A stretch of DNA of 64,000 nt from Cellulomonas humilata. Its GTDB lineage: Bacteria; Actinomycetota; Actinomycetes; Actinomycetales; Cellulomonadaceae. Location of the stretch: NCBI RefSeq assembly GCF_030814415.1, contig NZ_JAUSVB010000005.1, positions 124,001-188,000 of the forward strand, written 5' to 3'. A program made the translations under genes and the position numbers. The notes beneath the pieces are model-generated. The model was given only the letters and a program-made list of their open reading frames with translations. It ran no database searches and was not told the origin of the DNA. The stretch's first letter is position 1. Every line of letters begins with the position of its first letter. This document shows positions 32,537-40,661 of this stretch, in pieces.

Positions 32537-33963
32537 CCCTGACCGACGCGCTCGACGCCCTCGTGACCGCCGGCGCGGCCGCGGGGCTCGAGAGTGCCGC
32601 CGTCCGCGACGAGGGCGCACGCCTCGCGGCCGCCGTCGCCGAGTCGATCCCCGGGGCGGCGACCGGCTGGCTCGCGGCCGTCGGTGCACCGGACGCGACG
32701 TTCGGGGCGTTCTTCGCGGCGGCGTCCAGCGCGCGGCGGTGGCGCTCGTCGCCCACCGACCTGCTCACCGGGCTCGTCGGCACCCCGCACGCCGAGCCGT
32801 ACGCGGCGGCGCTCGCCGAGGTGGTGTCCGCGGCGTGCGACCTCGGGCCGGCGGGGATCGACGTCATCGCGCGGGCCTCGTCGACCGCCGCGGTCCAGCG
32901 TGCCGCGGCGCACGGCCCGGTCCCGACGACGTCCACCGAACCGCCGTCCGCGTTCGACCTGCCACGCGTCGACCCGTCGATGTTCGACCTGTCCGCGTTG
33001 GCCCTGCCGCCGCTGCCCGACGCGGGGGAGCCGGGTCTGGTCCCGGTCCACGGCGGGATGCCCGCGGGAACCACGTTCGTCCCCGCACCTCCCGACGAGA
33101 AGCCCGCCAAGACCCTCGAGGAGCTGCTCGCCGAGCTCGACGCCCTCGTCGGCCTGAATCGCGTGAAGGCGGAGATCCGGCAGCAGACACAGCTCCTGCG
33201 CGTCGAGCGCCTGCGCACCGAGGCGGGGCTGACCGCGCCGACGCTGACCCGGCACCTGGTCTTCCTGGGCAACCCCGGGACCGGCAAGACGACGGTCGCG
33301 CGCCTGGTCGCCGGGATCTACCGGGCGCTCGGGCTGCTGTCGAAGGGTCATCTGGTCGAGGTCGACCGCTCGGAGCTCGTCGCGGGTTACCTCGGGCAGA
33401 CGGCCGTGAAGACGTCCGAGGTCGTCGCGACGGCCCTGGGAGGTGTCCTGTTCGTCGACGAGGCCTACGGCCTGGCCGAGGATCAGTACGGCGCCGAGGC
33501 CGTGAACACGCTGGTCAAGGACATGGAGGACCACCGCGACGACCTCGTGGTGATCGTCGCTGGCTACCCCGGGCCGATGGCGACCTTCCTCGCCACCAAC
33601 CCCGGGCTGGAGAGCAGGTTCTCCACGACGGTCGAGTTCGACGACTACACGGACGGCGAGCTGCGCGAGATCTTCGCCCGCGCCGCCACCAAGGCCGACT
33701 TCGAGCCGACCCCCGAGTGCCTGACGCGGTTCGAGGAGCTGGCGTCGCTGCAGATCCGCGACGAGGGCTTCGGGAACGGTCGCTACGCCCGCAACGTGCT
33801 GGACCAGGCGATCACCAGGCACGCCTGGCGGTTGCGGGACGTTGAGCAACCGACGGTGGACCAGCTGCGGCTGATCCTCCCGGAGGACCTGGTCCCGGCG
33901 GCCGACGAGACCGAGAAGTCCGACGAGCCAGACGTGCCCGAACACATCGAGGAGTCCGCGTGA
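32533..33963 (+). CDS. CbxX/CfxQ-type AAA+ ATPase
   Basis: A 476-aa AAA+ ATPase. The first ~190 residues are Ala-rich and helical, with no family match, followed by a Pro-rich linker. The AAA+ module starts near LEELLAELDALVGLNRVKAE and has Walker A with Lys252 (GNPGTGKTTVARLVAG), a pore-like stretch AGYLGQTAVKTSE, Walker B with Asp309-Glu310 (GGVLFVDEAYGLAEDQYG), sensor 1 (VIVAGYPGPMATFL) and an arginine-finger region NPGLESRFSTTVEF. This is the CbxX/EccA-like class used in remodelling protein complexes. The GTG start overlaps the gene before it and the stop overlaps the gene after it. It probably remodels a component of this signalling operon; the target is unknown. Confidence 0.9.
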   Translation: MTLTDALDALVTAGAAAGLESAAVRDEGARLAAAVAESIPGAATGWLAAVGAPDATFGAFFAAASSARRWRSSPTDLLTGLVGTPHAEPYAAALAEVVSAACDLGPAGIDVIARASSTAAVQRAAAHGPVPTTSTEPPSAFDLPRVDPSMFDLSALALPPLPDAGEPGLVPVHGGMPAGTTFVPAPPDEKPAKTLEELLAELDALVGLNRVKAEIRQQTQLLRVERLRTEAGLTAPTLTRHLVFLGNPGTGKTTVARLVAGIYRALGLLSKGHLVEVDRSELVAGYLGQTAVKTSEVVATALGGVLFVDEAYGLAEDQYGAEAVNTLVKDMEDHRDDLVVIVAGYPGPMATFLATNPGLESRFSTTVEFDDYTDGELREIFARAATKADFEPTPECLTRFEELASLQIRDEGFGNGRYARNVLDQAITRHAWRLRDVEQPTVDQLRLILPEDLVPAADETEKSDEPDVPEHIEESA

Positions 33964-35252
33964 CGCAGACCATCGCCCCGTATGCGGCGCCTCCGGCCAC
34001 GGTGCCGACCACGGCGCCCGCTCCCGTGCACCGCAGCGGGCTGCGCGGCGCGCTGAGCCGCACCCCGGGACGCCTGCGCGTCGCGGGCGTCGTCGCGGTG
34101 ATCGCCGCCGCCGCTGTGGGCGTGGTCGGCCTGAACGCCGGCCTGGCGCAGTCGCAGGCGCTCTCCGACGCGGACGCCGACACCACGCAGCTGGTCGGCA
34201 TCCAGGACGTCCGCAACGACCTCGTGATCGCGGACGCCACGGCGACGAACGCGTTCCTGGTGGGCGGCCTGGAGCCGCCCGAGCAGCGCGCCCGGTACGA
34301 CGAGGCCGTCGCGTCCGCCGCGAACGGGCTCGCGCAGCTGGCGGGGTCCAACGCTGCCGACGCCGAGCTGCTGGGCCAGGCGACCGCGGGGCTGACCACC
34401 TACACGGGACTGGTCGAGCAGGCCCGCGCCAACAACCGGCAGGGCTTCCCGGTGGGCGCCGCGTACCTCGACCAGGCCTCCGCGGTCCTGCGAAGCGACG
34501 TGCTCCCGCAGCTCGACGAGCTGGTGCAGGCGAACAGCGACCGCGTGGACGCGTCGTTCGACTCCGTCGGCTCGGTGCCGTGGCTGCTGACGCTCGGCAT
34601 CCTCGCGCTCGCGGCGCTGGTCGTGGTGCAGGTCTGGCTGGCCAAGCGCACCCACCGGCGGCTGAACGCCGGCCTGTTCTGGGCGACGGTCCTCGCGCTC
34701 GCCGCGTCGATCGCGGGAGCCTTCGTGCTGGGCACGACGGCGCAGCGGGCGGCGGACGTCCGCAACGGCCCGTACGACGAGACCGTGTCGGTCTCCAACG
34801 CGTACTCGCTGGCCAACGACGCCAAGTCCCAGGAGTCTTTCACGCTGATCAAGCGCGGCTCCGGTGCTGCGTACGAGGAGCAGTTCGTCGCCCTGACCAC
34901 CGAGGCCTCGGCGCTCCTGGCTCGGAACACCGTCGACCCGGCCCTCGCGCCGCTGTTCGACGACTGGCTCGCGGCGCACGCCGAGATCCGGGCGCTGGAC
35001 GACGAGGGCAAGTGGGACGAGGCGGTCGCCCTCGCGATCAGCGACGAGCCGGGCGCGCCCAACGACGTGTTCGCGACGTTCTCGGCGGCCGCGGAGAGCA
35101 GCCTCGACGCCAGCGCGCAGCTGACGAACGAGGGCCTGTCCGGGGCGGGCGGGGCGGTGGTGCGCATCGGCTGGCTGATGCTGATCGCCGGCCTGCTGGC
35201 GGCGGTCCTGTCCTGGCGCGGCATCTCGAAGCGAGTGGAGGAGTACCGGTGA
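33960..35252 (+). CDS. GlnX-like membrane sensor protein
   Basis: A 430-aa integral membrane protein with four predicted helices (about 39-59, 203-222, 235-256 and 400-418). They enclose two outward helical domains (60-202 and 257-399). Both outer domains look like four-helix-bundle sensor modules (LVGIQDVRNDLVIADATATN; AYSLANDAKSQESFTLIKRG). No kinase, HAMP or enzyme domain follows, so the signal must pass to a separate protein. In mycobacteria GlnX has this role, linking the lipoprotein GlnH to PknG. Here the GlnH-like gene follows directly with a GTGA overlap, and pknG is two genes further. The symbol is not assigned because identity rests on synteny and topology. Confidence 0.8.
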   Translation: MTQTIAPYAAPPATVPTTAPAPVHRSGLRGALSRTPGRLRVAGVVAVIAAAAVGVVGLNAGLAQSQALSDADADTTQLVGIQDVRNDLVIADATATNAFLVGGLEPPEQRARYDEAVASAANGLAQLAGSNAADAELLGQATAGLTTYTGLVEQARANNRQGFPVGAAYLDQASAVLRSDVLPQLDELVQANSDRVDASFDSVGSVPWLLTLGILALAALVVVQVWLAKRTHRRLNAGLFWATVLALAASIAGAFVLGTTAQRAADVRNGPYDETVSVSNAYSLANDAKSQESFTLIKRGSGAAYEEQFVALTTEASALLARNTVDPALAPLFDDWLAAHAEIRALDDEGKWDEAVALAISDEPGAPNDVFATFSAAAESSLDASAQLTNEGLSGAGGAVVRIGWLMLIAGLLAAVLSWRGISKRVEEYR

Positions 35253-36202
35253 CCACGACGACCACCCGCAGCCTCGGCGCGGCTCTTGCCGCGGTCGCCC
35301 TGATCGCCGGCTGCGCGGGCGCTCCCGCCGCCGCGCCGGCGGCCCAGCAGCAGGGGGCGGCCTCGATCGCCCTCCCCGCCGCGACGGTGTGCGACGACGC
35401 CAACGAGTCGACGATGTCCTACACGCCGGGCCCGGGCGGTGCCTCCGTCCAGGCCATCCGCGACCGCGGCGCCCTGCACGTCGGCGTCTCGGCCGACACC
35501 CTGCTGATGGGCTCGCGCAACCCGCTCTCCGGGCAGATCGAGGGCTTCGACATCGACATGCTGAAGGCCGTGTCCGCCGCGATCTTCGGCGACGCGAGGC
35601 CCCTGCAGTTCCGCGTGATCACCTCGGCCCAACGGCTCGAGGTGCTGGAGAACCACGAGGTCGACCTGGTGGCCCGCACGTTCACCATGAACTGCGAGCG
35701 CTGGGAGACCATCGCGTTCTCCGCCGAGTACCTGACCGCGGGCCAGAAGGTGCTGGTCACGCGAGACTCCGAGGCGACGAGCATCGAGGACCTCGAAGCC
35801 CTCGGTGACCAGCGCGTCTGCGCGCCGGAGGGCACCACGACCCTGGAGCGGCTGCAGGAGACGTACCCCGGCGTGGAGGCGGTCAGCGCCCCGACGCACA
35901 CGGGCTGCCTCGTGCTCTTCCAGCAGGGGAAGGTCGAGGCCATCACGGGCGACGACACGATCCTGGCCGGCTTCGTCGCGCAGGACCCGTACGCGAAGGT
36001 CGTCGGTGAGCCGTTCAGCGCGGAGCCGTACGGCATCGGTGCCGCCGCGGACCAGGTCGACCTGGTGCAGTTCGTCAACGGCGTGCTCGACCAGGCCAAG
36101 GCGGACGGCTCCTGGGCGGCCTCCTACAACGCGTGGCTCGGCGACCTCGGCCCGGCCCCTGTCCCGCCGGTCTCGGTGTACGGGCGGGTCGACAGCCCGT
36201 GA
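35249..36202 (+). CDS. glnH: GlnH-like amino-acid-binding lipoprotein
   Basis: A 317-aa solute-binding lipoprotein. The signal peptide ends in the lipobox ALIAGC (Cys at about 22), then a short Ala/Pro tether. The binding domain opens with IRDRGALHVGVSADTLLMGS, then QIEGFDIDMLKAVSAAIFGD, DLVARTFTMNCERWETIAFS and GTTTLERLQETYPGVEAVSA. These are standard family-3 amino-acid-binding motifs. In mycobacteria the equivalent protein signals amino-acid availability through GlnX to PknG rather than feeding a transporter. The lack of any permease or ATPase gene here supports the same sensor role. Start GTG overlaps the GlnX-like stop; the stop overlaps the next gene. Confidence 0.87.
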   Translation: MTTTTTRSLGAALAAVALIAGCAGAPAAAPAAQQQGAASIALPAATVCDDANESTMSYTPGPGGASVQAIRDRGALHVGVSADTLLMGSRNPLSGQIEGFDIDMLKAVSAAIFGDARPLQFRVITSAQRLEVLENHEVDLVARTFTMNCERWETIAFSAEYLTAGQKVLVTRDSEATSIEDLEALGDQRVCAPEGTTTLERLQETYPGVEAVSAPTHTGCLVLFQQGKVEAITGDDTILAGFVAQDPYAKVVGEPFSAEPYGIGAAADQVDLVQFVNGVLDQAKADGSWAASYNAWLGDLGPAPVPPVSVYGRVDSP

Positions 36203-37308
36203 GCGGACCTGACGCGCCCGAGGCGCCCGGCAGGCTCGGGGAGCCCATCCCCGCGCCCCAGCTGCTGCGGTACCTCAGCGGGCTCGAGGCGTGGCTGGCG
36301 CACCGCCGCGCGGAGCTGGACCGGCTGGACCAGGCTGCGCAGGCGTCGCCCGCGTCCGAGAGCTACACGGACGACGTGCTGCTCGCGCTGACCATGTGGC
36401 AGGCGATCCGGACCCGCACCGACGAGCTGGTCGCCGTGTGGGACTCGGGCCGGGCGGACGCGGTGGACCGGGAGAAGATGTCGCAGCTGGTCTGGGGCCG
36501 GCTGGACTCGGGTCTCGGTGCGGCGCTGGTCTCCCTGGTCGAGGCCGTGACCCTGTGCGACGCGATGATCGCCCAGGTCCGGGCGCGCCTGTCGTTCGAC
36601 CCGGACACCGCCGACCAGGCGTCCCGGTTGCGCGGTCTGCGCGCCGGCCTGGTCCGGGCGGAGGACCTCGCGGGCGTCGACGGGACCGCGCGCGAGCTCG
36701 TCGCGACCCTGCGGACGCGGGAGCAGAAGCTGGTCGCGCAGGCGGCCCGCGGGGCCGACATCTCCGGCCCGCTGGCCGAGCTCGAGGCGCGCGCGGCGCT
36801 CGCGGAGCGCGACCTCATCGTGCAGGTCTCGCAGCGGCGCACGCTGGAGAAGGGCCGAGCCGACGCGCGGGCCACGATGGCGGCCCTGGAGCTGCGGGAG
36901 CCGACGCTGCACCAGCTGGCGGACCGCTGCCGCCGCGAGGTCGCGCACCCGCCCAGGCTCGCCGTGCCGGACGTGTCCCGACTGGGTGAGGTGCCGGACA
37001 CACGCACCGAGCTCGACGCGTTCGTGGATCGGCTCGCGGCCGTCGGCCGCGCGTTCGACGCCGTCGCCGACGCCTACAGCGCCCCCCTGCGCGAGCGGGC
37101 GGAGCTGCGCTACCGGCTCGAGGGTGCACGTGCCGCGGCCGACGCGAACGGCCGCAGCTCCTCCCCGACGGTCCGCTCCGGGTACGACGAGGCCCGTGCC
37201 GTCGTCGCGGCGACACCCTGTGACATCACCCTGACCCGCTTCCTCGTGGAGCAGTACGAGTACCTCACCCGAGACCTGCCCACGGTGGGTCAGGAGGGAC
37301 GACGATGA
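36199..37308 (+). CDS. Helical/coiled-coil protein between GlnH and PknG, unknown function
   Basis: A 369-aa soluble protein predicted to be almost entirely alpha-helical, with long charged stretches of coiled-coil character (LRYLSGLEAWLAHRRAELDR; LAELEARAALAERDLIVQVS; LRERAELRYRLEGARAAADA). There is no signal peptide, membrane segment or known catalytic motif, and I do not recognise a family. It is locked into the operon by GTGA at its start and ATGA at its end, directly before pknG. The three-gene mycobacterial arrangement has nothing between glnH and pknG, so this is an added part. It may act as a scaffold joining the sensor to the kinase; that is inference from position. Confidence 0.8.
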   Translation: MSGPDAPEAPGRLGEPIPAPQLLRYLSGLEAWLAHRRAELDRLDQAAQASPASESYTDDVLLALTMWQAIRTRTDELVAVWDSGRADAVDREKMSQLVWGRLDSGLGAALVSLVEAVTLCDAMIAQVRARLSFDPDTADQASRLRGLRAGLVRAEDLAGVDGTARELVATLRTREQKLVAQAARGADISGPLAELEARAALAERDLIVQVSQRRTLEKGRADARATMAALELREPTLHQLADRCRREVAHPPRLAVPDVSRLGEVPDTRTELDAFVDRLAAVGRAFDAVADAYSAPLRERAELRYRLEGARAAADANGRSSSPTVRSGYDEARAVVAATPCDITLTRFLVEQYEYLTRDLPTVGQEGRR

Positions 37309-39599
37309 TCGCCTGCACCGAACCGGGTTGCACCGGCACCTACGAGGACGGCTACTGCAACGTCTGCGGCTCGCCGCAGGCCGCAGGAGCGGGCCCCGCG
37401 GCTCCCCCCTCGGCGACCTCGCTGCTCGGCACCGGGGTCGCCCAGGCGAGCCCGGACCGTTCCGCGGCGGCCGCCGACCCCGACGCCGAGCGGTCCACCC
37501 GCACCGGCCGCACCAGCTCGAGCAGGCTGGCGACGGCCGCGCTCGGGTCGGCCCGCACGGCGGCGATCGGCGGCTCACGGCCCACCCGACGCGTCGGCAC
37601 CTCCTCGACCCGGCTGCGCGGTGCGCGGCTGGGCGCCGGCCTCACCACCGTGCCCGCCGCGCCGGTCCAGGACCCGCTGCAGGCGGTCATGGCCGTCGCC
37701 GAGGTGCCCGAGCGCAAGCGCTTCTGCCCGGCGTGCGGCGCCGAGGTCGGCCGGTCGCGCGACGGGGTGCCCGGCCGGACCGCCGGGTTCTGCCCGAAGT
37801 GCGGCAACCGGTTCGACTTCACACCGTCTCTGAACCCGGGCGACGTGGTGGGCGGCCAGTACGAGGTCGTCGGGTGCCTCGCGCACGGCGGCCTCGGCTG
37901 GATCTACCTGGCGCGCGACCGCAACGTCTCGGGCCGCTGGGTGGTGCTCAAGGGCCTGCTCAACTCCGGGGACCCGGACGCGTACGCGGCGGCGATCTCC
38001 GAGCGGCAGTTCCTCGCCGAGGTCGAGCACCCGCTGATCGTCGAGATCTACAACTTCGCCATGCACGAGGGTGCCGGCTACACCGTCATGGAGTTCGTCG
38101 GCGGACGGTCGCTCAAGCAGATCCTGCAGGACCGCCGGGACGCTGCCGGCGGCGTGAACACGCCGCTGCCGGTGGACCAGGCGCTCGCGTTCATCCTGGA
38201 GATCCTGCCCGCGTTCGCCTACCTGCACGACGTGGGCCTGCTGTTCTGCGACTTCAAGCCGGACAACGTGATCCAGCAGGGCGACGCGGTCAAGCTCATC
38301 GACCTCGGGGGCGTGCGCCGGATCGACGACCTGGCCTCGGCGATCTTCGGCACGGTCGGCTATCAGGCGCCCGAGGTCGCCGAGGTCGGGCCGTCCGTGG
38401 CGTCGGACATCTACACGATCGGCCGCACCCTGGCCACGCTGGTGCTCGACTTCCGCGGCAACACGAGCACGTACGTGGCGTCGTTGCCCGCGGTCGCGGA
38501 CACCCCGGTGTTCCAGACGTACGACTCGTTCTACCGGCTGCTGGCCAAGGCGTGCGCGCTCGACCCGTCGGACCGGTTCGCCACGGTCGACGAGCTCCGC
38601 GCGCAGGTCCTCGGGGTGCTGCGCGAGGTCGTCGCCACCGACCGCGGGCCCGGCAGCCCGGCGCTGCACTCGGCCGCGTCGGTCCTGTTCGAGGCGCCGA
38701 CGTCCGACGAGGCCGGCCATCCGCTGGCCTGGGACCAGCTGCCCGCGCTCAAGGTCGACGCGAGCGACCCGGCCGCGAGCTGGCTGGCGGGCGTGAACGT
38801 GAGCAACCCCCAGCAGCGCATCGCCGCCCTGGCCGAGGCGCCGCAGGAGACCGTCGAGGTCCGGCTGCGGCGGACGACCGCGGCGATCGAGGCGGGCGAG
38901 CAGCAGCTCCTCGACCTGACGATCGCCCAGATCCTCGAGGACGATCCGTGGGAGTGGCGGGCAGCCTGGCTGGGCGGGCTCGCGCAGCTGAGCACCAACG
39001 ACCCGGTCGCGGCGCGTGCCTCGTTCAACGCCGTCTACGGGCAGGTACCGGGGGAGCTGGCGCCGAAGCTCGCGCTGGCCACCGCGTGCGAGCTGAGCGG
39101 CGAGCCGGACATCGCGGAGTCGCTCTACATCATCTGCGCGCGCTCCGACGCCAACTACACGGCCCCGGCAGCGTTCGGGCTGGCCCGCATCCGCCGCGCG
39201 CGGGGCGACCTGCGCGGGGCGCTCGCCGCACTCGACCTGGTCACCGCCACGCGCAGCTCCTACGTGGACGCCCGGATGATGCGCGCACAGCTCCTGGCCA
39301 CGTCGAGCGGCGACCTCACGTCACTCTCCGACGCACTGGCAAGCGTGCAGGCCGTGTCCATCGAGCCGCGGGTCCGGGCTGCGCTGCGGGTCGACGTGCT
39401 GGGCTCGGCGCTCGCGGTCGTGCTGGACAAGGGCCCGTCGACGACGGTCCAGGTGGGTGGCGTCCCCGCGCAGGAGCCGGAGCTGCGCGACGCGCTCGAG
39501 GCCGCGCTGCGCGAGTCGGCGGTGCTGAACGAGAGCCATGACGAGCGGATCGCCCTGGTCGACCAGGCCAACGAGGTCCGTCGGTGGACCACGTGGTGA
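37305..39599 (+). CDS. pknG: PknG-type serine/threonine protein kinase with extra zinc ribbon
   Basis: A 764-aa cytoplasmic kinase. Order: an N-terminal zinc ribbon (1-25, CTEPGCTGTYEDGYCNVCG), a flexible Ser/Thr/Arg-rich region (50-115) with RTGRTSSSR and RVGTSSTR as possible autophosphorylation sites, and a rubredoxin-like module (CPACG...CPKCG, about 143-168). Then come the kinase domain (180-440) and TPR-like helices to the end. Kinase residues: glycine loop AHGGLGWIY, Lys216 in VVLKGL, catalytic Asp316 in FCDFKPDN, Asp333 in LIDLGGV. The match to mycobacterial PknG, which controls glutamate metabolism through an FHA protein, is strong across the core (RQFLAEVEHPLIVEIYNF). The very N-terminal ribbon is an addition. 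ATG overlaps the preceding stop. Confidence 0.95.
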   Translation: MIACTEPGCTGTYEDGYCNVCGSPQAAGAGPAAPPSATSLLGTGVAQASPDRSAAAADPDAERSTRTGRTSSSRLATAALGSARTAAIGGSRPTRRVGTSSTRLRGARLGAGLTTVPAAPVQDPLQAVMAVAEVPERKRFCPACGAEVGRSRDGVPGRTAGFCPKCGNRFDFTPSLNPGDVVGGQYEVVGCLAHGGLGWIYLARDRNVSGRWVVLKGLLNSGDPDAYAAAISERQFLAEVEHPLIVEIYNFAMHEGAGYTVMEFVGGRSLKQILQDRRDAAGGVNTPLPVDQALAFILEILPAFAYLHDVGLLFCDFKPDNVIQQGDAVKLIDLGGVRRIDDLASAIFGTVGYQAPEVAEVGPSVASDIYTIGRTLATLVLDFRGNTSTYVASLPAVADTPVFQTYDSFYRLLAKACALDPSDRFATVDELRAQVLGVLREVVATDRGPGSPALHSAASVLFEAPTSDEAGHPLAWDQLPALKVDASDPAASWLAGVNVSNPQQRIAALAEAPQETVEVRLRRTTAAIEAGEQQLLDLTIAQILEDDPWEWRAAWLGGLAQLSTNDPVAARASFNAVYGQVPGELAPKLALATACELSGEPDIAESLYIICARSDANYTAPAAFGLARIRRARGDLRGALAALDLVTATRSSYVDARMMRAQLLATSSGDLTSLSDALASVQAVSIEPRVRAALRVDVLGSALAVVLDKGPSTTVQVGGVPAQEPELRDALEAALRESAVLNESHDERIALVDQANEVRRWTTW

Positions 39600-40648
39600 C
39601 CTGCGCGGCGTGCGGCACGATCGCCGAGGACGGCTCGAAGTTCTGCGAGCATTGCGGCACCCCCCTGGGCGCTGTCGACCCGGCACCCGTGGTCGCGGAG
39701 GCCGTCCCGGAGCAGCCCGCGACGGCTCCCGTCTGCCGCGCCTGCGGCGGCACCATCGCCGACGACGGCTACTGCGAGAGCTGCGGCGAGCCGGCCGTCA
39801 GCGAGCGTGACCACTGGAGCGAGCTCCCGTCCGCGCTGGTCGGCGGAGTCTGCGACCGCGGCCGGCGCAAGTCCCGCAACGAGGACGCGATGGCGCTCGC
39901 GCTCGGCGGTCCGACGGCTGTCCTCGTGGTCTGCGACGGGGTGTCGAACGTGCCGGACTCCGACGTCGCGAGCCTCACCTCGGCGCGCGCCGCGCGGGAC
40001 GTCCTGGTCACGGGGGCCGCGGGCAGCACCGTCGGTACGTGGTCGGCGCTCCTGGTCACCGCCGCGGCCGCAGCCGACCAGGCCATCGCCGATGCGGTCG
40101 GAGACACCTCCGACCGTGCCGAGCCGCCGTCGTGCACGTTCGTCGCGGCCGTCGTCGACGGCCCGACCGTCGTCGCGGGCTGGCTCGGGGACTCGCGGGT
40201 GTACTGGCTGCCGGACGAGGGGGCTGCCCACCAGGTCAGCGTCGACGACTCCGCGGCGAACGAGATGATCGCGCGCGGCGTGCCGCGGGCCAAGGCGGAG
40301 GCGTCCCGCGAGGGCCACGCCATCACCCGGTGGCTCGGTCCCGACGCCGAGACCGTGGTACCCAGCACCGGCACCACGCGGGCGCAGGGACCCGGCTGGG
40401 TGCTCGCCTGCTCGGACGGCCTGTGGAACTACTGCTCCGAGGCCACCGACGTCGCCGACCTGCTCCACCGCACCATCGCCCAGGTGGGAACCTCGCCCGA
40501 CGTCATCGCCGCCGAGCTGGTCCGCTGGGCGAACGAGCAGGGCGGGCACGACAACATCACCGCGGCGCTGGCCCGCATCGCGACACCCGTCGATACTGTC
40601 CACACCGACGAGGCCGTCCCGGCCGACCCGGCACCGACCGCAGCCTGA
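39596..40648 (+). CDS. PP2C-type protein phosphatase with two N-terminal zinc ribbons
   Basis: A 350-aa predicted Mg/Mn-dependent Ser/Thr phosphatase, probably the counterpart of the adjacent kinase. Two zinc ribbons come first (CAACGTIAEDGSKFCEHCG and CRACGGTIADDGYCESCG). The PP2C domain (about 75-330) has RKSRNEDAMAL, VLVVCDGVSN, AGWLGDSRVYWL, ACSDGLWNY and GHDNITAAL, with the metal-binding Asp residues present. There is no membrane helix. The start is taken as the GTG overlapping the pknG stop (GTGA) because nearly every junction in this operon is of that kind; GTG codons up to four codons earlier are alternatives. A 13-base gap precedes the VWA gene. Confidence 0.9.
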   Translation: MTCAACGTIAEDGSKFCEHCGTPLGAVDPAPVVAEAVPEQPATAPVCRACGGTIADDGYCESCGEPAVSERDHWSELPSALVGGVCDRGRRKSRNEDAMALALGGPTAVLVVCDGVSNVPDSDVASLTSARAARDVLVTGAAGSTVGTWSALLVTAAAAADQAIADAVGDTSDRAEPPSCTFVAAVVDGPTVVAGWLGDSRVYWLPDEGAAHQVSVDDSAANEMIARGVPRAKAEASREGHAITRWLGPDAETVVPSTGTTRAQGPGWVLACSDGLWNYCSEATDVADLLHRTIAQVGTSPDVIAAELVRWANEQGGHDNITAALARIATPVDTVHTDEAVPADPAPTAA

Positions 40649-40661
40649 TCGAGGAGCCACA

